Shown here: positions 23,849 to 34,193 of the stretch, piece after piece
Layout of the letters: each line of letters starts with the position of its first letter
Numbering within the stretch: position 1 is the first letter of the stretch
Origin: Eubacterium sp.
GTDB lineage: Bacteria; Bacillota; Clostridia; Oscillospirales; Acutalibacteraceae
Direction of reading: 5' to 3'
Length of the DNA: 37,988 nt
NCBI GenBank assembly: GCA_022511225.1
Contig: JAFLRZ010000008.1
Location: 1 to 37,988 of the forward strand
Made by a program: the position numbers and the translations under genes
Notes under the pieces: generated by a model
The model's input: only the letters and a program-made list of their open reading frames with translations
Databases searched by the model: none
What the model was told of the DNA's origin: nothing

Positions 23849-23863
23849 TAAACTGCTCCTTTT
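23834..23863 (+). terminator. Terminator of the Rnf operon
   Basis: AAAAGGAGCAGTT (23834-23846) and AACTGCTCCTTTT (23851-23863) are perfect complements with a four-base loop. The left arm includes the last codons and stop of the Gx transporter gene. Confidence 0.88.
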
Positions 23864-23876
23864 AGTCTGTCTGAAA

Positions 23877-23951
23877 CGGGAGGATATTATTTTACCCTGC
23901 GAACAAACAATGACATTCATGTAAGATTGTAGGGGAGGCAATCTGCCTCCC
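23877..23951. repeat. Dispersed double-hairpin palindromic repeat, copy 2
   Basis: The copy runs from CGGGAGGATATTAT to TGTAGGGGAGG-CAATCTG-CCTCCC. It shares GTAAGATTGTAGGGGAGG with the copy at 32414-32477. The left hairpin has decayed; the right one is intact. It lies between the converging Rnf operon and the minus-strand gene at 23986. Confidence 0.8.
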
Positions 23952-23985
23952 ACTCTAATTGTCAAAGTTTTGGAATATTGTACAC

Positions 23986-24441
23986 TTATAAATTCGCCGC
24001 TTCTCTTATCTCCTGTGCTATTTTTTCAACACAGTTTTTAGTCGTCATTCCAATGTCGATTGTAACAACTCTTTCGTCCTTAAGAGTAAGGATGATTTTC
24101 GAGCTTCTGTCAACGAAATTCTTTACGAAGCTCGGCTTCGTGTCCTTTTCGGTTTCTACCGATGCTATATCTGCATAATTGAAAATATTATCGTTATCAA
24201 TTGCAGTGAATTCAAGCTCGTCATCATAGAATTTTACGCCCTGTGAAAGCTCCTCCTTAGTGACGAGTGCCGCAATTACGATAGCAACGACCTCAGCCGC
24301 TAAAAAGAAAATAGCCTTGGTGCTCGCCGCTTGACTTATTTTTACAACTGCGAAAATACCGTAGCCTACTACAGCTATATCGAGTATTGCGATAACTGCC
24401 AGAGCAATGGGTGACAGTATTCTTATAAATTTTTCTTTCAT
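23986..24441 (-). CDS. Two-TM membrane protein of unknown function with possible PH-like domain
   Basis: The protein has 151 residues from ATG 24441; AAAGGAG lies seven bases upstream, and a longer in-frame start at 24480 lacks one. Two hydrophobic helices (about 10-32 and 38-57) are followed by a cytoplasmic, beta-rich domain with VKFYDDELEFT, IFNYADIASVETEK and SKIILTLKDERVVTIDIG. This pattern resembles bacterial PH-like domains of small membrane proteins. I do not recognise a named family. It starts one base after the pseudouridine synthase stop and is the last gene of that operon. Confidence 0.7.
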   Translation of the reverse strand: MKEKFIRILSPIALAVIAILDIAVVGYGIFAVVKISQAASTKAIFFLAAEVVAIVIAALVTKEELSQGVKFYDDELEFTAIDNDNIFNYADIASVETEKDTKPSFVKNFVDRSSKIILTLKDERVVTIDIGMTTKNCVEKIAQEIREAANL

Positions 24442-24442
24442 A

Positions 24443-25393
24443 TTAATCTCCTTTAAATTTTCTTTCCTTATAATCATCAAGCAGTTTTATATTGCCTGCC
24501 TGAAATGTTTTACCGTTTAAGTATGATAATTCGTTTTGCTCAGTAAAGCTGAATTTAAGCTTGTAGCTATATAGTGCCTGCCTGTATCTGCCCTTATCCT
24601 TACCGTATTTGCCATCACCGAAAAGGGGATGACCGATATGAGCAAGGTGCGCTCTTATCTGGTGCGTTCTTCCTGTTAAAAGCTTCACCTCAAGCAGTGA
24701 TGCATCATCATAGTAGTCAAGAACGGTGTATTTTGTAACAATCTGCTTTGAGCCGTCAAGCTGTTCGTCACTTATACTCACCATATTTTTCTTTTCATCT
24801 TTTTTATGGTATGCCGTGAGCGTTTCACTTTTTTTCAGCATTTTGCCGTGAACGACTGCGAGGTAATATTTTTCAATTTCTCTTGATTTTATTTTATCAT
24901 TCAGAATTTTCAGTGTTCTTGAATTTTTAGCACCGATAACAATTCCGCCGGTGTTGCGGTCAATTCTGTTTGCGAGTGACGGCGTAAATGACGAGGCTTC
25001 AGGCTCCCATTCTCCTTTTTCATAAAGGTATCTTTTAAGCCTTGCAACGAGATTGTCAATATAATCCTTGCCGTCAGGATGACAGAGAATACCTACCTTC
25101 TTGTTGAGCAGTATAATATTTTCGTCCTCATAGATTATGTCGAGCTCGGTCGAGGCCTTGAGAAAATCGTAATGCTTTTCCTTAATATGAAGCACGTCAT
25201 CATTCAGGTAAAGCTCAAGCAAATCCCCTGTATTCAGAATCTGCTCAGGGGTACAGCGTTTTTTGTTGACCTTGATATTCTTTTTTCTTATTTCCTTGAA
25301 CATCAGGGATTTAGGCAGTCTATCAAAGGTTTTCGTAATAAATCTGTCTACTCTGATTCCTGTATCATTGTCAGTGATTACAAAGCTTTTCAT
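24443..25393 (-). CDS. RluA-family pseudouridine synthase (RluC/RluD-like)
   Basis: The protein has 316 residues. An N-terminal S4 RNA-binding domain (about 13-62, VDRFITKTFDRLPKSLMFKE...KVNKKRC...GDLLELYL) precedes the catalytic domain (about 85-300). The catalytic Asp145 lies in ANRIDRNTGGIVI, and the family motif GRTHQIRAHLAHIGHPLFGD follows. These enzymes convert specific uridines of 23S rRNA to pseudouridine. Asn instead of His precedes the RID motif, as in many Firmicute members. The ATG directly follows the stop of the upstream gene, so translation is coupled. Confidence 0.93.
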   Translation of the reverse strand: MKSFVITDNDTGIRVDRFITKTFDRLPKSLMFKEIRKKNIKVNKKRCTPEQILNTGDLLELYLNDDVLHIKEKHYDFLKASTELDIIYEDENIILLNKKVGILCHPDGKDYIDNLVARLKRYLYEKGEWEPEASSFTPSLANRIDRNTGGIVIGAKNSRTLKILNDKIKSREIEKYYLAVVHGKMLKKSETLTAYHKKDEKKNMVSISDEQLDGSKQIVTKYTVLDYYDDASLLEVKLLTGRTHQIRAHLAHIGHPLFGDGKYGKDKGRYRQALYSYKLKFSFTEQNELSYLNGKTFQAGNIKLLDDYKERKFKGD

Positions 25394-25903
25394 TTATATC
25401 GTGCCGTTCTTCTTTTTCTTTTCTTCTTCAAGCTCCTGCTCTTCCCTGTAGAACATATTGAACTTTACGTACACCTGTATCATATCGCGTATATGCTCTG
25501 CAAGCTCACCTTTTTTGTAAGGATTAAGAAGTATTCTTTCATCATCGTCTATGACAAGAGGACCTTTTTCATAATCATTGTAAGTTGCCATAATAGAATA
25601 ATTCTGCGCAGTCTTAACGATTGAAATAAGTGTAAGCTCTTTAGTAGCATTAACAAAGCCATTGATTTTAGTGTATTTTTCGATAGTAGAGAGCGGAGAA
25701 GCGTCATTGTGCTTTTTCGTATAGCAGTAGGATATAACCTCCTCAACGAAGCTTTCAATCTGCTTGTCAGAGTACGGTGCTTTAAGAAGTACAACCTTGT
25801 CGATGTCGGCTATTCCGTATTCATCACTTTCACCGCAGGGAATACCTATCATATTTTCATCCTTATCAATATATACGGATATTGTGTAAAACTCTTTTTC
25901 CAT
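25394..25903 (-). CDS. Conserved-looking cytoplasmic protein of unknown function
   Basis: The protein has 169 residues from ATG 25903, with GGTGAGG upstream. No signal peptide or membrane segment is present. The first half (KEFYTISVYIDKDENMIGIPCGESD) looks like a mixed alpha/beta fold, and the C-terminus is a charged helix ending EEEKKKKNGTI. I do not recognise a family. It is first in a three-gene operon with the pseudouridine synthase and the PH-like membrane protein, and has a good promoter at 25933-25961. Confidence 0.65.
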   Translation of the reverse strand: MEKEFYTISVYIDKDENMIGIPCGESDEYGIADIDKVVLLKAPYSDKQIESFVEEVISYCYTKKHNDASPLSTIEKYTKINGFVNATKELTLISIVKTAQNYSIMATYNDYEKGPLVIDDDERILLNPYKKGELAEHIRDMIQVYVKFNMFYREEQELEEEKKKKNGTI

Positions 25904-25932
25904 ATGGCAACCTCACCTTTATCTTTATACTA

Positions 25933-25961
25933 ATTATAACCTATTAGATTGAAAAATACAA
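25933..25961 (-). promoter_or_regulatory. Promoter of the minus-strand three-gene operon
   Basis: On the minus strand TTGTAT (25961-25956) and TATAAT (25938-25933) are 17 bases apart. It overlaps the divergent promoter at 25949-25977. Confidence 0.8.
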
Positions 25962-25977
25962 TAACAGATGTTATAAT
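25949..25977 (+). promoter_or_regulatory. Promoter of the SDR gene
   Basis: TTGAAA (25949-25954) and TATAAT (25972-25977) are 17 bases apart. Initiation near 25984 leaves a leader of only about nine bases before ATG 25993, with GGTGAT as the only ribosome site. Confidence 0.8.
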
Positions 25978-25992
25978 CAATTCGGTGATATT

Positions 25993-26661
25993 ATGAAAAA
26001 AGTATTAATTACAGGCGGCGCCACCGGAATAGGCAAGGCAACTGCACTGTTATTTAAGGAAAAAGGCTATGACGTCTTTATTACATACAATAAAACAATG
26101 CCTGATTTTGACGGGGTGGAACGTATCAAGTGCGATTTGTCGGATGTCAGCGAAATCAGGTCGATGTTTGACAAAATAGGCAGTGTTGACGTGCTTGTAA
26201 ACAATGCCGGCGTCAGCCTCATTAAAATGATTAACGATACGAGCGAGGAAGAGTATGACTATGTTACTGCGGTAAACGAGAGAGCGTACTTCTTTTGCTC
26301 AAAGTATGCTGCACTTGAAATGATAAAGAGGCACAGCGGTGCTATCGTCAACGTTTCGTCAATGTGGGGGCAGGTAGGTGCCTCCTGCGAGGTAGCGTAT
26401 TCTATGACGAAGTCGGCAGTAATAGGGCTCACAAAGGCTCTTGCACAGGAGCTTGCTCCAAGCGGTGTTACTGTGAACTGCGTCTGTCCGGGAATAATCG
26501 ACACAAGAATGAACGAATGCTTTGATAAGAGCGAGCTTGAGGCTGAAGTGCCGCTCGGTAGGCTCGGAACTGCTGAGGAAGTTGCGAACGCAATTTACTT
26601 TCTTGCCGAGAATTCTTATGTAACTGGGCAAATTCTCGGTGTGAATGGTGGTATTGTCTAA
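25993..26661 (+). CDS. SDR-family oxidoreductase (FabG-like; possibly EF-P aminopentanone reductase)
   Basis: This 222-residue cytoplasmic NAD(P)H-dependent reductase has a cofactor motif TGGATGIG (7-14), NNAG (70-73), and a catalytic Ser123 in VNVSSMWGQ, Tyr136 and Lys140 (YSMTK). It also has CPGIIDTRMN and a C-terminal GQILGVNGGIV. The SSMWGQVGASCEVAYS segment resembles the YmfI-type enzymes that reduce 5-aminopentanone on elongation factor P, so that role is plausible. A fatty-acid 3-oxoacyl-ACP reductase is the alternative; no other fatty-acid genes are nearby. It is shorter than typical FabG (about 245 residues) in the first half. Confidence 0.88.
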   Translation: MKKVLITGGATGIGKATALLFKEKGYDVFITYNKTMPDFDGVERIKCDLSDVSEIRSMFDKIGSVDVLVNNAGVSLIKMINDTSEEEYDYVTAVNERAYFFCSKYAALEMIKRHSGAIVNVSSMWGQVGASCEVAYSMTKSAVIGLTKALAQELAPSGVTVNCVCPGIIDTRMNECFDKSELEAEVPLGRLGTAEEVANAIYFLAENSYVTGQILGVNGGIV

Positions 26662-26772
26662 TTTTTTTAGATATTTTGCATAAAATCTAAGGCGAGTAAC
26701 AGACTATAAATAGACACAAGGCTAATAAAAGCGCAAATTTTGTCAAGAGATTGTAAAGAATTTTGTTTAATA

Positions 26773-26798
26773 GTTACAAATATTACAAAAAGGTTACA
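26773..26798. promoter_or_regulatory. WalR-like direct-repeat box
   Basis: The minus strand reads TGTAAC-CTTTT-TGTAAT (26798 to 26782), an exact match to the WalR (YycF) consensus TGTWAH-N5-TGTWAH. A third TGTAAC lies at 26778-26773. It is about 80 bases before the CHAP-protein ATG. Its orientation is opposite to that gene. Confidence 0.45.
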
Positions 26799-26878
26799 AA
26801 ACCCTTGTGGAAATTTGCCATAGATTAAAAAGCCTCCTTTATGATAAAATGTCAACTGTTGTGGAAAAGGAGGTACTT

Positions 26879-27520
26879 ATGAAAAATATCGTAAAAAACA
26901 GCATTATTACCGTTTTATTTACAGTTATCATATTAGCAGTTTTCCCTACAACAGTATTTGCACAAGAATTTGAACCAAGATATACAGCGCCAAACGGTGA
27001 GCCGTATTATACACGTGAGCTTAACAGATATGCGCAGACAGGATACGGAATGCCGAACTGCGTAGCATATGCTTACGGCAGAATTTATGAGCTCAATGGA
27101 GAAGCACCTAAAATCAGCCGAGGCAATGCAGGCGAGTGGTGGTATATCAACAAAAACAATGATTATTATGATTACGGACAGGAGCCAAAGCTCGGTGCTA
27201 TTGTATGCTGGTCTAATCACGTTGCAGTAGTCGAGGATATCAGCGACGACGGCAGTGTTACGGTTTCCGAATCTCACTGGGGCGGAACGTATTTTAACAC
27301 AAAGACTTATAGTAACGTATCAAGCCATTACGGACAGGCTTTTTATGGCTATATATATGCATATGAAGAACCTGAAGAGGTCGAAGAGGAAACGGCTGTT
27401 TTGTTTACAGCTCAGGACAAGTATTTTGAGGCTCAGGAAAAAAATTGCTTTACAGCTCTTCAGTTTGCATCAAGCAGGAATAAGATAATGACTCCTGAAA
27501 AAAATCTTTTTATGAAGTAA
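26879..27520 (+). CDS. Secreted CHAP-domain cell-wall hydrolase
   Basis: The protein has 213 residues from ATG 26879, with AAAAGGAGG at 26865-26873. The signal peptide MKNIVKNSIITVLFTVIILA ends near VFA (28). A CHAP domain covers about 45-170, with the catalytic Cys61 in NCVAYAYGR, His114 in WSNHVAVVED and Glu119. This domain cleaves peptidoglycan peptide or amide bonds in amidases and endopeptidases. A roughly 40-residue acidic tail follows (EEPEEVEEETAV). No wall-binding repeats are present, so anchoring is unclear. It is monocistronic with its own terminator. The WalR-like box upstream fits a cell-wall-homeostasis gene. Confidence 0.9.
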   Translation: MKNIVKNSIITVLFTVIILAVFPTTVFAQEFEPRYTAPNGEPYYTRELNRYAQTGYGMPNCVAYAYGRIYELNGEAPKISRGNAGEWWYINKNNDYYDYGQEPKLGAIVCWSNHVAVVEDISDDGSVTVSESHWGGTYFNTKTYSNVSSHYGQAFYGYIYAYEEPEEVEEETAVLFTAQDKYFEAQEKNCFTALQFASSRNKIMTPEKNLFMK

Positions 27521-27531
27521 ATAGCTTATTT

Positions 27532-27562
27532 ATCGGGCGACACTTGGTCGCCCGATTTTTTT
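27532..27562 (+). terminator. Terminator of the CHAP-protein gene
   Basis: ATCGGGCGA (27532-27540) and TCGCCCGAT (27548-27556) pair around a 7-base loop and are followed by TTTTTT. Confidence 0.92.
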
Positions 27563-27620
27563 GTATAAAAAACGTGTTTTTGTTAATTTATGAATTTTTT
27601 GGAATTATTTGAAAAAACTA

Positions 27621-27649
27621 TTGACAAATCAGCATTTCGGATATAATAT
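27621..27649 (+). promoter_or_regulatory. Sigma-A promoter of the hrcA operon
   Basis: TTGACA (27621-27626) is followed, 17 bases on, by TAATAT (27644-27649), with an overlapping TATAAT at 27642-27647. CIRCE begins 11-13 bases downstream. Confidence 0.85.
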
Positions 27650-27659
27650 TAGTAAGTAG

Positions 27660-27686
27660 TTAGCACTCGCGGTTATAGAGTGCTAA
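27660..27686. promoter_or_regulatory. CIRCE operator (HrcA binding site)
   Basis: TTAGCACTC (27660-27668), nine bases, then GAGTGCTAA (27678-27686). This is the exact consensus. It lies over the transcription start or 5' leader of the operon, so HrcA represses its own operon. Confidence 0.98.
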
Positions 27687-27710
27687 CAAAGAGAAAGAGG
27701 TGTGGAAAGG

Positions 27711-28737
27711 ATGATAAGCGAAAGACGGCTTGCGATACTCAATCTTATTATTGAGCATTATCTTCGCACAGGCGAGCCTATGGGCTCAAAAAATCTCTGT
27801 CGGCTTCTTCCTTATTCCGTATCGAGTGCTACCATAAGAAATGAGATGGCATATCTTTCTGAATTAGGCTTTCTTGAGCAAAGGCATACAAGCGGCGGAC
27901 GAGTGCCGAGCAAGGCAAGCTATAGATATTATATAGATAATTTGATGGAAGAGTCTGAGGTATCACCTTATGACGCCCGTAATATAGATGAACAGCTTGC
28001 TGTAAACGCCGGAGATCCCGAAAGACTTCTTTCCGATGCATCAAAGCTTATAAGCAGATATACTCAGTGTGCATCTTTTAGCAGTATACTTGAGGATGAC
28101 CTTGACTGCATTGAGGGTGTCGACCTTATTCCTGCCGGAAACTCGAAGGGTATGCTTGTATTACTCACTGTCGGCAGTAAGATTAAATCTTCTCTTATTA
28201 ACCTTACTTGCAGGCTTGATGATGATTTCAGATTTCTGTTTTACGAGGTAATGCAAAGACTGTTTATCGGCACACCGCTTACAGACGTCAATATGGCACT
28301 GATTCAAAGCTCGGTGCTTATTGCAGACAAAAGAGTATTTGATTTGCTTCCCGTACTGATTTCACTTTGCTCACTTTGCAATGAAGCGTCACATACAACT
28401 CTCAATATTGAGGGCGAAACGAAGCTCCTTTCGCACGAGGAGCTGGGAACAGACGTTTATAAGCTTCTATCGTTTCTTGCAGATAAGGAGCAGATGATAA
28501 AGCTTATCAAAGAGTTTTCAAGGCTGGGCACTAAATCTGCAATGTTTATCGGGGATGAAAATCCTCTGTATGAAATGAAAAACACGTCAACGATTATTTC
28601 TCAGTTTACCTATGGAAACAATCAAAAAGCGTGCCTTGGTATGATAGGCTCGGTAAGAATTGACTACAAAAGGGTTATTCCCATTGTTAAGCATATATTT
28701 AACACAGTAGACAGATTACTCTCAAAGGAGGTAAAAA

Positions 28738-28745
<8 letters not shown>
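27711..28745 (+). CDS. hrcA: Heat-shock repressor HrcA
   Basis: The protein has 344 residues from ATG 27711, after GAGGTG; a GTG at 27702 is a less likely start. The N-terminal winged helix has ERRLAILNLIIEHYLRTGEPMGSKNL, SSATIRNEMAYLSELGFLEQ and HTSGGRVPSKASYRYYID. A GAF-like and dimerisation part follows and ends SVRIDYKRVIPIVKHIFNTVDRLL. HrcA binds CIRCE and needs GroEL for activity. Its last eight bases overlap grpE. Confidence 0.96.
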
Positions 28746-31130
<2,385 letters not shown>

Positions 31131-31158
31131 TCTCTGACAAAATATTAGAATAATGCTG

Positions 31159-31195
31159 AGCCTATCTCTTTAAGTGTTTCTTTAAGAGATAGGCT
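31159..31195 (+). other. Conserved-looking hairpin between dnaK and dnaJ
   Basis: AGCCTATCTCTT and AAGAGATAGGCT are perfect complements, with the stem extendable by TAA/TTT. The following sequence ATTAGCAA has no T run, so it is not a good intrinsic terminator. It may stabilise the 3' end of the dnaK message or mark a processing site, lowering dnaJ output. Confidence 0.55.
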
Positions 31196-31218
31196 ATTAG
31201 CAAGATAGGGGGCGAATT

Positions 31219-32385
31219 ATGCCTGAAAACAAAAGAGACTGTTATGAAATCCTCGGTGTGCCAAAGGGCGCAAGCGATGACGAAATAAAAAAGGCATACA
31301 GAAAAACGGCAAAAAAGTATCATCCCGATTTGAATCCCGATAATCCTGAGGCTGAAGCTAAGTTCAAGGAATGTAACGAGGCTTACGAGATTTTGTCCGA
31401 CTCGCAGAAGAGAGCAAGATACGACCAGTTCGGCTATGCCGGAGTTGACCCAAGCTACAATGCAGGTGCAGGCGGCTACGGTGGCGGCTTTGGCGGCGGA
31501 GGCTTCGGCTTTGACGGAGATATTGATTTAGGCGATATTTTCTCGTTCTTCGGCGGAGGCTTTGGCGGCGGCTTCGGTGGTGCATCAAATCCTAATGCAC
31601 CTAAGCGAGGACGGGATTTGCAGACAGATGTTGTACTTACTTTTGAGGAGGCGGCAAAGGGCTGTAAAAAAGACGTTGAGGTTATGAGAGTGGTTGACTG
31701 CAGCGAATGTCACGGTACAGGAGCGGCTAAGGGCACTTCTCCTTCAACCTGCAGCGAATGTCACGGCTCCGGATATATTACAACCCAGAGAAAAACTCCG
31801 CTTGGCGTTATGAGCTCGCAGAGACCTTGTTCGCGGTGTGGCGGCTCCGGTAAGATTATATCTACACCTTGTAAGAAATGTAACGGCAAGGGCAAGGTGA
31901 GAGTAAAGAAAACTTCAAGCATTGATATACCTGCAGGTATTGATAACGAGCAGGTGCTCAATGTAAGGGGACAGGGCAACACCGGACTTAACGGAGGTCC
32001 TTCAGGAGATCTCAAGGTAGTTGTTCGCATAAAGCCACATAAGTATTTCAAGAGAAACGGCTTTGACGTTTGGTTTGAAAAGCACATTTCGTTTGTTGAG
32101 GCAACGCTTGGTGTAGAGGCGAAGATACCTACTCTTGACGGCGAAATTAATCTTTTAATTCCTGCCGGCACACAGCCGAATGAGGTTATTACGCTTAAAG
32201 GCAACAAGGGTATTCAGCGACTTAACGGCTACGGCAGAGGTGAGCAGTACGTCAGAGTTATAGTTGATATACCAAAGAGCGTCAGCGGTGAGCAGGCAGA
32301 AATACTTAAGCAGTTTGACAAATCGTATGTCCAGCCAAAAAACAATGGCAAGGAAGGCTTTTTTGACAAGTTTAAGAAAAAATAA
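31219..32385 (+). CDS. dnaJ: Co-chaperone DnaJ (Hsp40)
   Basis: The protein has 388 residues. The J domain (6-72) has HPD at 35-37. A Gly/Phe-rich linker (about 74-125) is followed by four zinc motifs CSECHGTG (161), CSECHGSG (178), CSRCGGSG (204) and CKKCNGKG (218), then the C-terminal substrate-binding domain with [20 protein letters not shown]. It stimulates DnaK ATP hydrolysis. It is the last gene of the CIRCE operon. Confidence 0.97.
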   Translation: MPENKRDCYEILGVPKGASDDEIKKAYRKTAKKYHPDLNPDNPEAEAKFKECNEAYEILSDSQKRARYDQFGYAGVDPSYNAGAGGYGGGFGGGGFGFDGDIDLGDIFSFFGGGFGGGFGGASNPNAPKRGRDLQTDVVLTFEEAAKGCKKDVEVMRVVDCSECHGTGAAKGTSPSTCSECHGSGYITTQRKTPLGVMSSQRPCSRCGGSGKIISTPCKKCNGKGKVRVKKTSSIDIPAGIDNEQVLNVRGQGNTGLNGGPSGDLKVVVRIKPHKYFKRNGFDVWFEKHISFVEATLGVEAKIPTLDGEINLLIPAGTQPNEVITLKGNKGIQRLNGYGRGEQYVRVIVDIPKSVSGEQAEILKQFDKSYVQPKNNGKEGFFDKFKKK

Positions 32386-32413
32386 GATTTATATTAATTT
32401 ATAGAAATCAGAG

Positions 32414-32477
32414 CGGGAGGCAGTTGCCTCCCCTATGAATAAACTGTAAGATTGTAGGGGAGGATATTATCCTCCCG
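32414..32477. repeat. Dispersed double-hairpin palindromic repeat, copy 3 (most intact)
   Basis: CGGGAGG-CAGTTG-CCTCCC and GGGGAGG-ATATTAT-CCTCCCG form two hairpins. The left CCTCCCCTA also pairs with the right TAGGGGAGG, so the whole unit is palindromic. It follows dnaJ by 28 bases and is followed by a T-rich run, so it may also terminate the heat-shock transcript. Confidence 0.85.
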
Positions 32478-32555
32478 TATTTTTATTTTTGTTGCATTGA
32501 CTGTTAAAATGTGTTAATATGTAATAGTAATATTACTGATACAGGAGAAAATACT

Positions 32556-33815
32556 ATGAAAATTGCCAATGAATATGCTCAAAGTATAGATATTCAGAAA
32601 AACACTGAATACGCTGTCAAGGGCATAACAAAAATCTGCAAGAAGATAGGTCCCCGTAAACCCGGTTCACCTGAGGAGCATCGCGCTCAGCAGTGGATGG
32701 AAAGGGATATGAAAAACTATTGCGGTAAAACAGAGATTGAGGAATTTACACTTCACAGACAGGGATTTATGGGCTTTATTCCGTTTACTGTTGTGTGCGG
32801 TGTTGCATCGGTATTTGTAAACTGGTTTGCATCTCCTATTGCTGCCGTTGTACTTTGCGTACTTGCATTTATTCCTCTTATTTTCGAATTTTTAATGTAT
32901 AAGCAGTTTGACGATTTCCTTTTCCCGAAGCAGACATCACACAATATGGTCGCTACAAGAAGTCCTAAGGGCGAGGTTAAAAAAAGATTCGTTATGATAG
33001 GTCACTCTGACAGCCAGTTTGAATGGACACTTAACTATCTTATCGGAGGTCTTACGGCTAAGCTTTGTGTTGAAATTCCTGCCGTTGTCGGTCTTATCAT
33101 TCAGACTGTTTATGCAGTTGTATGTCTTATTGTAGGCAAGGGCTCAGCTGCTATGAGCATTGACAAAATCAAGTGGTTTTTCATTCTCTTCTTCGTAGTT
33201 TCCTGCATTTTCATTCCGTTTGAGCTTGCGTTCCTTTTCTTCCAGAGCTGGACTAAGTCCGTACCAGGCGCATCTGACAACCTTTCAGGCTGCTATACAG
33301 GTTTGGCGACAATCAAGGCTCTTGACGAGGCAGGAATTGAGTTTGAAAACACTGAAGTAGTTATGATTTGCTCCGGCTCCGAGGAAGCGGGACTTCGCGG
33401 CGCAAAGGCTTATGCTAAGGCTCACGAGCAGGAATTAAAGGATATCCCGACTGCCGTTATTGCACTTGATACCTTCCGTGATTTAGAGGATATGGCAATT
33501 TACGACCGTGACCTTTCAGGCACCGTTCAGCACGACTGGGGCGTAAAACATCTTCTTAAGAATGCTGCCGCAAACTGTGGATTTGACCTTAAGTTTGAGT
33601 CGGTTTATATTGGTGGTTCTGATGCTGCTGCTTTTACTCAGCGCAAAATCCCTGCATCTACACTTGCTGCTATGAATCCGGATCCTCCACGCTATTACCA
33701 CACTCGTCTTGATACTCCTGAACTCCTTCGTCCTGAATGTATTTCTGCAGGTATTGAAATTATGTGTGAAGCAATTTGTATGTACGATAAAGAAGGCTTA
33801 CCTACAAAAAATTAA
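32556..33815 (+). CDS. M28-family metallopeptidase with interleaved membrane helices
   Basis: The protein has 419 residues from ATG 32556 (CAGGAGA at 32542-32548). The peptidase parts carry the M28 ligand pattern: IGHSDSQ (His150), GASDNLSG (bridging Asp241), SGSEEAGLRGAKAY (catalytic Glu276 and ligand Glu277), IALDTF (Asp305) and RYYHTRLDT (His382). Unusually, two hydrophobic helices (about 72-112) precede the first ligand and two more (about 170-195 and 206-230) lie between His150 and Asp241. This puts a membrane section inside the catalytic domain. There is no signal peptide. It may be an aminopeptidase acting at the membrane face; the substrate is unknown. Confidence 0.82.
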   Translation: MKIANEYAQSIDIQKNTEYAVKGITKICKKIGPRKPGSPEEHRAQQWMERDMKNYCGKTEIEEFTLHRQGFMGFIPFTVVCGVASVFVNWFASPIAAVVLCVLAFIPLIFEFLMYKQFDDFLFPKQTSHNMVATRSPKGEVKKRFVMIGHSDSQFEWTLNYLIGGLTAKLCVEIPAVVGLIIQTVYAVVCLIVGKGSAAMSIDKIKWFFILFFVVSCIFIPFELAFLFFQSWTKSVPGASDNLSGCYTGLATIKALDEAGIEFENTEVVMICSGSEEAGLRGAKAYAKAHEQELKDIPTAVIALDTFRDLEDMAIYDRDLSGTVQHDWGVKHLLKNAAANCGFDLKFESVYIGGSDAAAFTQRKIPASTLAAMNPDPPRYYHTRLDTPELLRPECISAGIEIMCEAICMYDKEGLPTKN

Positions 33816-33827
33816 GTATCAGACTTC

Positions 33828-33920
33828 CGAAAAAGTGCATAACCGTGCCGAAATTGCATTGAATAGAATTTCTGTAGGAGCGATTATCGCATCGTTCCGT
33901 ATGGAAGTATTCTTATAAAT
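33828..33920 (+). repeat. 93-bp intergenic direct repeat, copy A
   Basis: The unit runs from CGAAAAAGTGCATAAC through GCCGAAATTGCATTGAA and AGAATTTCTGTAGGAGCGAT to ATAAAT. It is roughly 80% identical to 34058-34152. An internal palindrome AGAATTTCT and the GGAGCGAT/ATCGCATCG segment give hairpin potential. Confidence 0.85.
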
Positions 33921-33926
33921 GACAAG

Positions 33927-33961
33927 AAAAATAGCAGGAACATCGAGTTCCTGCTATTTTT
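33927..33961 (+). terminator. Terminator downstream of the M28 peptidase gene
   Basis: AAAAATAGCAGGAAC (33927-33941) and GTTCCTGCTATTTTT (33947-33961) are perfect complements with a five-base loop and a T run. Confidence 0.9.
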
Positions 33962-34057
33962 GGCGCTTTTCGTCTTTGGCAATCAGGCAGTATCTATATA
34001 CAGCTCTTATTGCCAAAAACGAAATTCTGCATCTTTTTCAAAAGTCTGACAGAGTGT

Positions 34058-34152
34058 CGAAAAAGCGCATAACTGCGCCGAAATTGCATTGAACAGAATT
34101 TCTGTAGGAGCGATGACCGCATCGCTCTGTGCTTGAAGTATCTTACATAAAT
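34058..34152 (+). repeat. Intergenic direct repeat, copy B
   Basis: This is the second copy of the unit at 33828-33920, beginning CGAAAAAGCGCATAAC and sharing CCGAAATTGCATTGAA and AGAATTTCTGTAGGAGCGAT. The 34153-34193 remainder of the gap shows nothing else. Confidence 0.85.
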
Positions 34153-34193
34153 CTATAACTTAATTGTTTTACCCACTGAAATGTATGAATAAT

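Larger units (their letters stand above)
33819..34049. mobile_element. MITE-like element with 21-22 bp terminal inverted repeats
   Basis: TCAGACTT, two bases, then GAAAAAG and GCA (33819-33840) recur inverted at 34029-34049, where the minus strand reads TCAGACTT, TT, GAAAAAG, AT, GCA. The 231-bp unit has no gene; it contains a terminator hairpin and half of the direct repeat described next. A transposase is not present. The MITE assignment is inference from the inverted ends. Confidence 0.5.

Noticed and set aside
33828-34152. Two-copy CRISPR or a structured RNA gene
   Set aside because: Two 93-bp copies with an unrelated 137-bp middle containing a terminator do not fit an array; no known RNA motif was recognised.
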